Assembly (NCBI RefSeq): GCF_028743715.1
Contig: NZ_CP117996.1
Span: forward strand, 1,612,001 to 1,676,000
From: Microbacterium sp. Clip185
Lineage (GTDB): Bacteria; Actinomycetota; Actinomycetes; Actinomycetales; Microbacteriaceae
DNA: 64,000 nt
Reading direction: 5' to 3'
Made by a program: the position numbers and the translations under genes. The first letter of the stretch is position 1. The number at the start of each line of letters is the position of its first letter. The notes below the pieces were generated by a model. That model had not been told where the DNA came from. It was given only the letters and a program-made list of their open reading frames with translations, and made no database searches. This document shows positions 22,794 through 31,365 of this stretch, piece after piece.

Positions 22794-23657
22794 GTGGAGG
22801 GACTTGGTCGGCGCGTTCTGGTCGCCGCCTTCGACGGCTGGAACGACGCGGGTGAGGCGGCCTCGGCCGCCGTTGCGCTCCTGCGCGCCGAGGGCGAGTA
22901 CGAGAGCGTCTACTCGGTCGATCCCGAGCTGTACTTCGATTACCAGTACACCCGTCCGACGGTGACCCTCGATGCGGAGGGCAATCGCGTGCTCTCCTGG
23001 CCGGAGGCGACGCTCCTGCGCCCCGCGCAGCAGACCCGCGGAACGCAGCTGTGGCTGCTGACCGGCGTCGAACCGGCGCGGGCATGGAAGGCATTCGCCT
23101 CTGAGCTGGTCGACTTCGCCCTCGCCGAGGACATTACGGGTTTCGTCGCGCTCGGCTCGATGATGGCGGATGTGCCGCACACCCGCCCGATCTCGATCTT
23201 CGCGGGCAGCGACAGTGACGCACTGCGCACCGGTCTGGGCCTTGAACGAAGCTCGTACGAAGGACCTGTCGGCATTCTCAGCGTTCTCGCCCACGTCGCC
23301 GAGCAGGCAGGGATCCCTGCCGCTTCGCTCTGGGCGAGTGTCCCGCACTACGTAGCCGGGCACACGCCGTCGCCCAAAGCCACGCTGGCGCTGCTGGACC
23401 GCCTGGAGGACATCACCGGAGCGAAGGTGCCCCGGGGCGAGCTGGCGACCCAGGCCGCCGCGTGGGAGGCATCCATCGACGCGGCCGCGGCCGACGACGA
23501 GGAGATGACCGAGTACATCCGCGGACTCGAGCGCACGCGCGACACCTGGGACTCTCCCGACGCGTCCGGCGACGCCATCGCCCGCGAGTTCGAGCAGTAC
23601 CTGCGCCGCCGCGGCGACGGACCGGGCAAGCCCGGCCGCGACGAACCGCGACGCTGA
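22794..23657 (+). CDS. PAC2 family protein
   Basis: A 287-residue protein of the PAC2 (proteasome assembly chaperone 2-like) family, matching M. tuberculosis Rv2125 in type and neighbourhood. Family segments seen are LVAAFDGWNDAGEAAS, the RPTV/RGTQLWLLTGVEPARAW stretch and SVPHYVAGHTPSPKATLALL. The C-terminus is a charged, probably disordered tail ending PGRDEPRR. GTG 22794 follows a strong GGGAGAGAGGGAG ribosome binding site. Bacterial PAC2 proteins have no proven function. The absence of proteasome genes nearby argues against a strict role in proteasome assembly in this organism. Confidence 0.87.
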   Translation: MEGLGRRVLVAAFDGWNDAGEAASAAVALLRAEGEYESVYSVDPELYFDYQYTRPTVTLDAEGNRVLSWPEATLLRPAQQTRGTQLWLLTGVEPARAWKAFASELVDFALAEDITGFVALGSMMADVPHTRPISIFAGSDSDALRTGLGLERSSYEGPVGILSVLAHVAEQAGIPAASLWASVPHYVAGHTPSPKATLALLDRLEDITGAKVPRGELATQAAAWEASIDAAAADDEEMTEYIRGLERTRDTWDSPDASGDAIAREFEQYLRRRGDGPGKPGRDEPRR

Positions 23658-23670
23658 GGCGGGCTCCCCC

Positions 23671-24507
23671 TCAGGCGGCGATGACGCCGGTGGCCAGCAT
23701 GACCATCACGAACGCACCCAGCGCCACGCGGTAGATCACGAACGGGAGGAAGCTGCGCTTCGAGATCCACGCCATGAAGTACTTGATGACCACGAGCGCC
23801 ACGAAGAAGGCGACGACTGTTGCCGCCCCCGTCTCCCACAGGTTGAAGACGGGGTCCACCTCGGGCTCCCGGAGCACCTTGAAGAGCTGGTAGAAGCCGC
23901 TGCCGAACACCGCCGGGATCGCGAGGAGGAACGCATATCGCGCCGCCGCCGCACGCTCGTAGCCGAGGAAGAGGCCCGCGGTGATGGTGCCGCCGGAGCG
24001 CGACACCCCCGGCACGAGCGCGAGCGACTGCGCCAAACCGAACACGACGCCGTGGCCGACGGTGAGGTCCTTGAGCTTGCGGCGGTGGGCTCCGACGGCG
24101 TCGGCGATGCCGAGCAGCACGCCGAAGAAGATGAGCATGCCCGCCACCAGCCAGAGCGAGCGGAAGACGCCCTCGATCTGATCCTGGAAGAAGAGTCCCA
24201 GCGCGACGATCGGCACCGACCCGATGATGATCAGCCAGCCCATCCGCGCGTCGGGATCGTTGCGCGGCACACGCCCGGTGAAAGACCCGAACCAGTGCGA
24301 GATGATGCGGACGATGTCCTTCCAGAAGAAGATGACGACCGCCGCCTCGGTGCCGATCTGCGTGATCGCGGTGAACGCCGCGCCCGGATCCTGAGCGGAC
24401 GGCAGGAAGGCTCCAAGGATCGCGAGATGCGCGCTCGAGGAGACCGGGAGGAACTCCGTGAGACCTTGGACCAGGCCCAAGAGGAGCGCTTCAAGGAAAT
24501 TCTGCAT
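23671..24507 (-). CDS. uppP: Undecaprenyl-diphosphate phosphatase
   Basis: A 278-residue membrane enzyme (UppP/BacA) that recycles undecaprenyl pyrophosphate for cell wall synthesis and gives low-level bacitracin resistance. Both signature loops are present: [17 protein letters not shown] near the N-terminus and [18 protein letters not shown] in the middle, containing the Glu, His, Ser and Arg active-site residues. About eight membrane helices are seen. The length is normal. It converges on the PAC2 gene with only 13 bases between stops, and lies 30 bases downstream of the M20 peptidase gene on the same strand. Confidence 0.95.
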   Translation of the reverse strand: MQNFLEALLLGLVQGLTEFLPVSSSAHLAILGAFLPSAQDPGAAFTAITQIGTEAAVVIFFWKDIVRIISHWFGSFTGRVPRNDPDARMGWLIIIGSVPIVALGLFFQDQIEGVFRSLWLVAGMLIFFGVLLGIADAVGAHRRKLKDLTVGHGVVFGLAQSLALVPGVSRSGGTITAGLFLGYERAAAARYAFLLAIPAVFGSGFYQLFKVLREPEVDPVFNLWETGAATVVAFFVALVVIKYFMAWISKRSFLPFVIYRVALGAFVMVMLATGVIAA

Positions 24508-24537
24508 CGACGGCCTTTCGCCTAATCGGATGACGGG

Positions 24538-25851
24538 TCAGCAGGTACGGAGGAAGTCGGTCAGCACTCGCTGCCCGAACACGAGGGCGTCGATCGGGAC
24601 GCGCTCATCGACACCGTGGAACATACCGGTGAAATCCATGCCCGGCGGAAGGCGCAACGGCGCGAACCCGTAACCGGTGATCCCGAGACGCGAGAGGGCC
24701 TTGTTGTCGGTGCCCGCGCCCAGCAGATACGGGATCACGGGTGCGTCAGGGTCGTGGCGCGCGAGGGCTTCGACCATGCGGTCGACGAGATCGCCCTCGA
24801 ACGTCGTCTCGAGCCCCACGTCGCGCACGACCGTTTCGATCTCGACTCCGTCGCCCACGATGCGTCGGATGTCCGCGAGCGCCGCCTCCTCGGTTCCCGG
24901 CAGCACGCGGACATCGATCAGGGCCTCCGCCCGGTCGGGGATCACGTTGTGCTTGTAGCCGGCGCCGAGCCCGGTCGCGTTCGCCGTCGTGCGCAGACTC
25001 GCCCGGAGGAAGGCGGATGCAGGCCCGGCGGCGTCGGCGAGTGCGTCAGGGTCATCCGTACCGATTCCCGTCAGACGGGACATCTCGGCGAGGAAGCGGT
25101 CGGTCGTGTCGGTGAGCCGCAGGGGCCACTCGGTGCGTCCGAGCGCTGCGACGGCCTCAGCGAGGCGGACCACTGCGTTGTCGGGATGGAATCTGCTGCC
25201 GTGGCCCGCCGCCCCGCGTGCCACCAGTCGCAACCAGAGAAGCGCCTTCTCCCCGACCTGCAGGAGGTAGGCGCGTCGCGAGCCGACGTCGACAGAGAAG
25301 CCGCCGACCTCACTGATAGCCTCCGTGGCGCCCGCGAAGATCTCGGGGCGATGCTCCACGACGAGCGAGGAGCCCTCGACGCCGCCGTTCTCCTCGTCCG
25401 CGAAGAAGGCCAGCACGAGATCGCGCTCCGGCTGCTCCCCCGCGCGCACGAGCTCCGCGACCGAGGTGAGGATCATGGCGTCCATGTTCTTCATGTCCAC
25501 CGCGCCGCGCCCCCACAGCATCCCGTCGCGGATGACGCCCGCAAACGGATCGACGCTCCAGTCGTCCGCTACCGCGGGGACGACGTCGAGGTGACCGTGC
25601 ACGACGAGCGCCGGCCGCGTGCGGTCCCGCCCCGGCACACGCGCGAACACGTTGGTGCGACGCTCGATCGGCTCGTAGTACAGCGTTTCCAGGCCGAGTT
25701 GCTCTAGGTAGGCACCCACGTACTCGGCGGCCTCGCGTTCGCCGACAGCGCGACCGCCCCCGTAGTTCGTCGTGTCGATGCGGATGAGGTCTCGCGCGAT
25801 CCGCGCGACCTCGGGCAGATCGGGCGCGCCTGCGGCAGTCGCGTCCGTCAT
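24538..25851 (-). CDS. M20 family metallopeptidase (DapE2-like)
   Basis: A 437-residue dinuclear zinc amidohydrolase. Metal-site segments are VVHGHLDVVPAV (His and Asp), GRGAVDMKNMDAM (bridging Asp) and FADEENGG (catalytic Glu and ligand). The dimerisation domain starts about residue 195. M. tuberculosis carries a related gene (dapE2) near uppP, but the true substrate is not known and this need not be succinyl-diaminopimelate. ATG 25851 lies 7 bases after TAGCCT (25864-25859) with no ribosome binding site, indicating a leaderless start. A longer reading frame would cover that promoter. Confidence 0.88.
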   Translation of the reverse strand: MTDATAAGAPDLPEVARIARDLIRIDTTNYGGGRAVGEREAAEYVGAYLEQLGLETLYYEPIERRTNVFARVPGRDRTRPALVVHGHLDVVPAVADDWSVDPFAGVIRDGMLWGRGAVDMKNMDAMILTSVAELVRAGEQPERDLVLAFFADEENGGVEGSSLVVEHRPEIFAGATEAISEVGGFSVDVGSRRAYLLQVGEKALLWLRLVARGAAGHGSRFHPDNAVVRLAEAVAALGRTEWPLRLTDTTDRFLAEMSRLTGIGTDDPDALADAAGPASAFLRASLRTTANATGLGAGYKHNVIPDRAEALIDVRVLPGTEEAALADIRRIVGDGVEIETVVRDVGLETTFEGDLVDRMVEALARHDPDAPVIPYLLGAGTDNKALSRLGITGYGFAPLRLPPGMDFTGMFHGVDERVPIDALVFGQRVLTDFLRTC

Positions 25852-25977
25852 GGGGTTCAGGCTACCGGCTCCATATGTCAGCCTCGTGACACGCGACACA
25901 CGCGGGGCGAGCCCGATTAACGACCCGACACGGGACGTGGTAACGTTGCTCCTCGTTGCGAAAGCGACGAAAACACT

Positions 25978-26062
25978 GCGCGGGTGGCGGAATAGGTAGA
26001 CGCGCTAGCTTGAGGTGCTAGTGCCCGTATAGGGCGTGGGGGTTCAAGTCCCCCCTCGCGCA
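25978..26062 (+). tRNA. tRNA-Leu (anticodon GAG)
   Basis: An 85-base class II tRNA. The acceptor stem GCGCGGG (25978-25984) pairs with CTCGCGC (26055-26061, one G-U). The anticodon stem CTAGC/GCTAG encloses the loop TTGAGGT, so the anticodon is GAG, reading CUC. A long variable arm (GCCCGTATAGGGC) and a T-arm GGGGG-TTCAAGT-CCCCC complete the fold. The discriminator base is A (26062). The 3' CCA is not encoded. Confidence 0.96.
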
Positions 26063-26070
26063 CAGTGAGA

Positions 26071-26104
26071 GAAGAGGGTCCCGGAAGGGGCCCTCTTCTT
26101 GTTT
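26071..26104 (+). terminator. Rho-independent terminator of tRNA-Leu
   Basis: GAAGAGGG(T)CC (26071-26081) pairs with GG(G)CCCTCTTC (26088-26098) around a small loop, followed by the T-rich TTGTTTG. It lies nine bases after the tRNA and is the only terminator in the window with a clear U-tract. Confidence 0.8.
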
Positions 26105-26140
26105 GTCCGCGTACCGTTCGGCGCCCCGGCGCAGCCCCGC

Positions 26141-28006
26141 TCAGCTGTGCACGCGCTTGCGTAGCAGCTCGATCCGTGCCTGCAACTGCGCCACGGTCGC
26201 GTGAGAGACCGCAGGTCCCCCGCACAGGCGCCGCAGTTCGGTGTGCACCGCGCCGTGCGGTTCGCCGCTCTGTCGTGCATAAAGCCCGACGAGGCTGTTC
26301 AGCAGCTGCCGCTGCTCCTTCAACGTGCGATGGAGGGGTGCAGGGATGTCGCTCGGCGGCTCCTGCTCCCCTGCCGCCTCGCGCGCTTCCCGTGCAGAGC
26401 GATGGCGGCCCTGACGGGCCTGGCGCTGCATCAGGAGCTCATGCACGTGCTCGGGTTCGAGGAGCCCGGGGATGCCGAGGAACTCCTCCTCCTCCGGGGT
26501 GCCGGGCACGGCGAGCTGACCGAACTCCTTGCCGTCGAACAGCACCCGGTCGAAATGGGCGTTCGCCCCGAGCGCCTGGTACGCGAACTCCTCCGTCAAG
26601 GCGTCGGATGCGGAGTCCTCGCGCTCCGCCTGGTTCATCATGTCCTCTTCGGCGTCCCACATGTCCTCCGCGTCGCTCTCGCGGTCGAGCGCGTGGTCGC
26701 GCTGGCGCTCCATCTCGTTGGCCAGCGTCAGGAGCTGCGGGACGTTGGGCAGGAAGACGCTCGCGGTCTCGCCGCGACGCCGAGCGCGCACGAAACGACC
26801 GATCGCCTGTGCGAAGAACAGCGGCGTCGAGGCGGAGGTCGCGTACACGCCGACGGCGAGGCGCGGTACGTCGACGCCTTCGGACACCATCCGAACGGCC
26901 ACCATCCAGCGCGAGTCCGAGGCGGAGAACGCCTCGATGCGCGAGGATGCTTCGGCCTCGTCGGAGAGCACGACGGTCACGGGCTCGCCGGAGATCTGCT
27001 GCAGGATGTCGGCGTACGCGCGCGCCGCCGTCTGATCGGTCGCGATCACCAGGCCACCCGCATCCGGAACCTGCTCGCGCACCTCCGAGAGACGCCGATC
27101 GGCCGAGCGCAGGACGGCGGAGATCCACTCGCCTTCCGGCGCGAGCGCAGTGCGCCATGCCTGGGAGGTGATGTCCTTCGTGTTGTCCTGACCGAGCTGC
27201 GCCTCCATCTCGTCGCCCGTCTTGGTGCGCCAGCGCATGTGCCCCGCGTAGACCATGAAGAGCACGGGACGCACGACGCCGTCCTCGAGCGCCCGGCGGT
27301 AGCCGTACGCGTAATCCGTGCGCGAGACGCGGTTGCCCTTGGCATCGGGGTGGTACTCGACGAACGGGATGGGGGCCGTGTCGGAGCGGAAGGGCGTCCC
27401 CGACAGCAGCAGCCGGCGGGTGGCGCGTCCGTACGCCTCGCGCAGCGCGTCGCCCCAGCTGAGGGCGTCGCCGCCGTGATGCACCTCGTCGAGGATCACG
27501 AGGCTGCGCTTCTCGATCGTCAGGTACTGATGGACGGACGCCTTCACCGCCACCTGCGCATACGTCACCGCGACGCCGTGATATTGCCTGGCCGGAACGG
27601 TGTGGCGGTTGCTGAAGTGCGGGTCGAGTCTGATGCCCACGCGGGCCGCCGCATCAGCCCACTGCGTCTTGAGATGCTCCGTCGGCGCGACCACGATGAT
27701 GCGGTCGACCACGCCACGGCGCAGCAACTCGCTCGCGAGGCGCAAGGCGAAGGTGGTCTTTCCAGCGCCGGGTGTGGCCGCGGCGAGAAAGTCGCGCGGT
27801 CCCTTTCCGACACCGTCGGGGCCGTCCATGGAGAAGTACTGGTCGAGCGCCTCCGCCTGCCACGCGCGCAACCGCTGCGCGGTTCCCCACGGTGCGCGCT
27901 GCGGGTATGTCGGGGAGAGGTGCTCGGCGGCGAAACTGCCGATGTGCTCGGCTCCGTGCTCGTCGATCCGATCGGCGTCGATGGTCATCTCCCGCTCCTC
28001 GTCCAT
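26141..28006 (-). CDS. DEAD/DEAH box helicase family protein
   Basis: A 621-residue superfamily 2 helicase of a type widespread in actinobacteria. Walker A is AATPGAGKT (about residues 78-86), motif II is LDEVHHGGD, motif III is LLLSGTPFRSD, and motif VI is QAIGRFVRARRRGE. An acidic linker (around 430-470) leads to a C-terminal helical domain. The nearest known relatives are XPB/RadD-like helicases, but the exact role in DNA repair or RNA metabolism is unproven. ATG 28006 is preceded by GGAGGTG. It is divergent from the second SGNH hydrolase. Confidence 0.87.
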   Translation of the reverse strand: MDEEREMTIDADRIDEHGAEHIGSFAAEHLSPTYPQRAPWGTAQRLRAWQAEALDQYFSMDGPDGVGKGPRDFLAAATPGAGKTTFALRLASELLRRGVVDRIIVVAPTEHLKTQWADAAARVGIRLDPHFSNRHTVPARQYHGVAVTYAQVAVKASVHQYLTIEKRSLVILDEVHHGGDALSWGDALREAYGRATRRLLLSGTPFRSDTAPIPFVEYHPDAKGNRVSRTDYAYGYRRALEDGVVRPVLFMVYAGHMRWRTKTGDEMEAQLGQDNTKDITSQAWRTALAPEGEWISAVLRSADRRLSEVREQVPDAGGLVIATDQTAARAYADILQQISGEPVTVVLSDEAEASSRIEAFSASDSRWMVAVRMVSEGVDVPRLAVGVYATSASTPLFFAQAIGRFVRARRRGETASVFLPNVPQLLTLANEMERQRDHALDRESDAEDMWDAEEDMMNQAEREDSASDALTEEFAYQALGANAHFDRVLFDGKEFGQLAVPGTPEEEEFLGIPGLLEPEHVHELLMQRQARQGRHRSAREAREAAGEQEPPSDIPAPLHRTLKEQRQLLNSLVGLYARQSGEPHGAVHTELRRLCGGPAVSHATVAQLQARIELLRKRVHS

Positions 28007-28113
28007 CGCACCTCCGTTCTCGAACGCGAGAATCCACGATAGGCGAGATCGCGGACAGCCGGACCCGACCCCGACTCAGGGCGCGGGGCTACGCTGAGAG
28101 GTCAGGAGGAACG

Positions 28114-28965
28114 ATGACCACCGAATCGGCTCTGCCCCACCGCACTCCCTACGTCGCCAACGATGAGGGACACCCGTGGCGGCGATTCGTCGCCATCGGC
28201 GACTCCTTCACAGAGGGCATCGGCGACCCCTCGCCCGACTCGCCCGGGGGCAACCGAGGCTGGGCGGACCGTGTCGCCGAGGTGCTCGGCGCCGACGTGG
28301 ACGACTTCGCCTACGCGAACCTCGCCGTACGCGGCCGCCTGATCGGCCAGATCGTGGCGGAGCAGATCGAGCCTGCCCTCGCCCTCTCCCCCGACCTCAT
28401 CAGTTTCTGCGCGGGAGGGAACGACGTCATCCGCCCGGGCACCGATCCCGACGAGATCTCGCAACAGTTCGAGGACGCCGTCATCCGGCTCTCCTCGACC
28501 GGCGCCACTGTCGTCGTGTTCACGGGCATCGATACGAACTTCTCGCCGGTGTTCCGCGGTTTCCGCGGAAAGGTCGCGATCTACAACGAGAACCTGCGCG
28601 CCATCGCCGACCGCTACGACTGCATCGTGGCCGACCAGTGGGGTCTGAAGGAGATCCAGGACGCCCGCTTCTTCGCGGATGACCGCCTGCACCTGAACGC
28701 CCTCGGTCACCACGAGGTGGCCCGAATGGTGTTGCGGGCGTTGAACGTCCCCAACGACCTCGCCCCGATGCAGCCTGCGCCGATCGCGGTGCGCAACTGG
28801 CGAGCGGCGCGCGCCGACGACCTCGTCTGGGCGCGCACCTACCTCGTTCCGTGGGTGCTGCGGCGCTTGCGGCACCAGTCGTCCGGCGACAATGTGACCG
28901 CGAAGCGCCCGGAGCCTTCGAGCGTGTCGCGCCTCGACGGTCAGATCCCTCCGGCGGGCGGGTGA
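28114..28965 (+). CDS. SGNH/GDSL hydrolase, paralogue 2
   Basis: A 283-residue SGNH hydrolase without signal peptide. Block I is GDSFTEGIGD with Ser31, block III is AGGNDVIRPG, and DDRLHLNALGHHEVA provides the Asp and His. It shares long stretches with the hydrolase at 4266-5027, including YANLAVRGRL, IVAEQIEPALALSPD and the C-terminal VPWVLRRLRHQSSGD, so the two are gene duplicates. An AGGAGGAACG ribosome binding site precedes ATG 28114, with TACGCT at 28090-28095 as a probable -10. The 3' end overlaps the convergent methyltransferase gene by 25 bases. The substrate is unknown; a cytoplasmic acyl-esterase role is plausible. Confidence 0.88.
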   Translation: MTTESALPHRTPYVANDEGHPWRRFVAIGDSFTEGIGDPSPDSPGGNRGWADRVAEVLGADVDDFAYANLAVRGRLIGQIVAEQIEPALALSPDLISFCAGGNDVIRPGTDPDEISQQFEDAVIRLSSTGATVVVFTGIDTNFSPVFRGFRGKVAIYNENLRAIADRYDCIVADQWGLKEIQDARFFADDRLHLNALGHHEVARMVLRALNVPNDLAPMQPAPIAVRNWRAARADDLVWARTYLVPWVLRRLRHQSSGDNVTAKRPEPSSVSRLDGQIPPAGG

Positions 28966-29759
28966 GCGAGCGCCCAGAGCGCCACGGCGCCCGCCGAGGC
29001 CACGTTGAGCGAGTCGACACCGCCCGACATCGGGATCGTCACCACGGTGTCGGCGGCGCGCAGCGCCCCCCGACTCAGCCCGTCGCCCTCCGCGCCCAGA
29101 AGCAGCGCCACCCGCTCTGGCCTGGAAGCCGCGAACGACTCGAGCGCCACGGCGTCATCCGATAGGGCAAGAGCCGCGAGGCGGAATCCCGCCTCGTCGA
29201 AGAGGAGTCGCGCCGCTTCCCATTCCGGCAGGCGCGTCCACGGGACCTGGAACACCGTGCCCATGCTCACCCGGATGCTTCGTCGGTAGAGCGGATCCGC
29301 GCACCGCTGGGTGACCAGCACCGCATCCGCACCCATTCCCGCGGCCGCGCGGATCGCCGCACCTACATTCGTGTGGTCGACGATGTCCTCCAGGACGAGT
29401 ACCGTGCGCGCATTCCGCAGAAGATCGGCCACGTCCGGCAGCTCCGGCCGGTGCATCGCCGCGAGCGCACCGCGGTGCACACTGTAGCCGGTGACCGATT
29501 CCGCGACCCCGGCCGGCACGACGTAGACGGGCGTATCGGTCGCCGCCAGAAGTTCCGACACCTCCTCGACCCACTTCTGCTGCACGAGCACGGAACGAGG
29601 CCGATGTCCGGCCGCCAGCGCCCGCGCAATCACCTTCGCGGATTCCGCGATGTACAACCCTTCCGCCGGCTCCGACACGCGCCGCAGCGCGACGTCCGTC
29701 AGGTCGCGGTAATCGCGCAGCCGCACGTCGTCGGGGTCGGTGATCTCTTCCAGGTGCAT
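28941..29759 (-). CDS. TrmH/SpoU family RNA 2'-O-methyltransferase
   Basis: A 272-residue SPOUT-class enzyme that methylates ribose 2'-OH in rRNA or tRNA. The N-terminal substrate-binding domain (residues 1-100) has the usual AESAKVIARALAAGHRPRSVLV pattern. The catalytic domain shows HTNVGAAIRAAAGMGADAVLV (motif 1), LLLGAEGDGLS (motif 2) and IPMSGGVDSLNVASAGAVALWAL (motif 3, knot). The exact nucleotide target cannot be told from sequence. ATG 29759 was chosen for its strong GAGGAGG ribosome binding site; the reading frame continues upstream but is not family-like. Confidence 0.9.
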   Translation of the reverse strand: MHLEEITDPDDVRLRDYRDLTDVALRRVSEPAEGLYIAESAKVIARALAAGHRPRSVLVQQKWVEEVSELLAATDTPVYVVPAGVAESVTGYSVHRGALAAMHRPELPDVADLLRNARTVLVLEDIVDHTNVGAAIRAAAGMGADAVLVTQRCADPLYRRSIRVSMGTVFQVPWTRLPEWEAARLLFDEAGFRLAALALSDDAVALESFAASRPERVALLLGAEGDGLSRGALRAADTVVTIPMSGGVDSLNVASAGAVALWALAHPPAGGI

Positions 29760-29850
29760 ACGTCCTCCTCTGCCAGCTAACCAGCCGCGGACGCCGCCGA
29801 CGAAACATGCCCGCAAACCGGCAGGCGTAGGCTCGGCAGCAGGAGGTACT

Positions 29851-30702
29851 GTGCCACTCGTGACGGAACCCGATCCGACCGCCCTCGCCGAGCTGGAGCG
29901 CGCGATCGACGCGCTGGCCGGTCGACGGGTCGCCGTCCTGACCGGCGCCGGAGTATCGACGGATTCGGGCATCCCGGACTACCGCGGTCAGGGCGCGCCC
30001 GTGCGCAAGCCCATGAGCGTCGAGCAGTTCCTCGCGGAGGAGAGCGCCAGACGACGCTATTGGGTGGGCAGCCACCTCGGCTGGCGGCGGTTCGCCGCGG
30101 CGCAGCCCAACGAGGGCCACCGTGCCCTCGCGCAGCTCGAGGCAGCGGAGATCACGAGCGGGGTCATCACCCAGAACGTCGACGGACTGCACGTGCGTGC
30201 CGGCTCCCGCCGTGTCGTCGAACTGCACGGCACCATGCGCCGCGTGGGCTGTCTGCAGTGCGGGCAGGTGTTCGACCGGCGGGATCTCGCGGTCAGGGTG
30301 GAGGCTGAGAACCCCTGGCTGAGCGAGACGGAAGAGTTGCCCCTCGGCCCCGACGGTGACGTGGCGGGCGCCGAGGTCGAGGGCTTCCGCATCCCCGAAT
30401 GCAGTGTCTGCGGAGGAGTGCTCAAGCCGGACGTCGTCTTCTTCGGCGAGTTCATCCCCGCCGAGCGCTTCCGTGAGGCCGAGCAGCTCGTGCGCAACGC
30501 CGACGCATTGCTCGTGGCGGGCTCCTCGCTCGTCGTGAACTCCGGCATCAGATTGGTCGAGCGCGCCCGGCGACGTAGGCTTCCGGTGGTCATCGTCAAC
30601 CGCGGACAGACCCGGGCCGATGCCCGGGCGACGGTCAAGGTCGACGCCGGGACGAGTGAGGTGCTCACCGCTCTGGCAGAGGCGCTCCCCCGCCGACGCT
30701 GA
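29851..30702 (+). CDS. Sir2 family NAD-dependent protein deacetylase
   Basis: A 283-residue sirtuin that removes acyl groups from lysines using NAD. The Rossmann-fold start TGAGVSTDSGIPDYR is at residues 31-45, TQNVDGLH is the NAD/ribose motif, and VELHG carries the catalytic His. The zinc module has two pairs, C-x2-C in GCLQCGQ and C-x2-C in CSVCGG, and VVFFGE follows. The AGGAGGT ribosome binding site (29841-29847) is very close to GTG 29851; GTG 29860 is a possible alternative. The histidine phosphatase gene follows 26 bases later and may share the transcript. Confidence 0.92.
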   Translation: MPLVTEPDPTALAELERAIDALAGRRVAVLTGAGVSTDSGIPDYRGQGAPVRKPMSVEQFLAEESARRRYWVGSHLGWRRFAAAQPNEGHRALAQLEAAEITSGVITQNVDGLHVRAGSRRVVELHGTMRRVGCLQCGQVFDRRDLAVRVEAENPWLSETEELPLGPDGDVAGAEVEGFRIPECSVCGGVLKPDVVFFGEFIPAERFREAEQLVRNADALLVAGSSLVVNSGIRLVERARRRRLPVVIVNRGQTRADARATVKVDAGTSEVLTALAEALPRRR

Positions 30703-30728
30703 CTCCGCTTCGACACACCGACAGGCCC

Positions 30729-31322
30729 GTGACCCACCTCATCCTCATCCGCCACGGCGAAACCGACTGGAACCGCGCCCGCCGCATCCAGGGCGCGACA
30801 GACATCCCCCTCAATGACACGGGACGTGCACAGGCGCGCGAGGCCGGCCTCGCCCTGCGCGACCGCCTCGAAACCGACACGCCTCTGGTGCTCGTCTCGA
30901 GCGACCTCCAGCGCGCGGCCGAGACCGCGGACATCATCGGAGCGATCCTCGAGCGGCCCGTGACCGCCCGCTATCCCGAGCTGCGCGAACGCTCGTACGG
31001 CGAGGCCGAGGGCGTGTCGATCGATGAGCTCGCCGAGCGGTGGGGACGCGGGCCCGACGTCCAGGTGCCCGGGGCCGAAACACGCGAGCAGCTGCGTGAG
31101 CGCGCACTGGGCGCCGTAGCGCGGGTGATCGACGACGCGTCGACACAGACCGAGCCGCCGGTCGTGGTCGCCGTGGCACACGGCGCCCTCATCCGCGAGG
31201 TTCTGGCCTTCGCCACCGACGAACAGCTTCCCGCCGACGGCGACCGGCTCGGCAACGGATCGGCGCAGGAGTTCTCCTGGCAGAACGGCGTCCTGCGGCT
31301 CCTGTCCTACTCGTCCGTCTGA
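30729..31322 (+). CDS. Histidine phosphatase family protein
   Basis: A 197-residue phosphoglycerate mutase-like phosphatase. The phospho-accepting His is in LIRHGETDWN (residues 6-14), the PELRERSYGEAEG region carries the conserved Glu, and VVAVAHGALIREVL carries the second His. It resembles bacterial GpmB/CobC-type enzymes, but the substrate is unknown. The start is GTG 30729. No strong ribosome binding site is visible, and it may be translated from the sirtuin transcript. Confidence 0.88.
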   Translation: MTHLILIRHGETDWNRARRIQGATDIPLNDTGRAQAREAGLALRDRLETDTPLVLVSSDLQRAAETADIIGAILERPVTARYPELRERSYGEAEGVSIDELAERWGRGPDVQVPGAETREQLRERALGAVARVIDDASTQTEPPVVVAVAHGALIREVLAFATDEQLPADGDRLGNGSAQEFSWQNGVLRLLSYSSV

Positions 31323-31365
31323 GCCGCCGAGCCGGCACGATGGCGATGCCGTAGCCTGACACACG

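Noticed and set aside
24701..24730. TTGTCGGTG, similar to the PafBC-responsive promoter element
   Set aside because: It is inside the M20 peptidase coding region and no TAnnnT follows at the required 8-base spacing.
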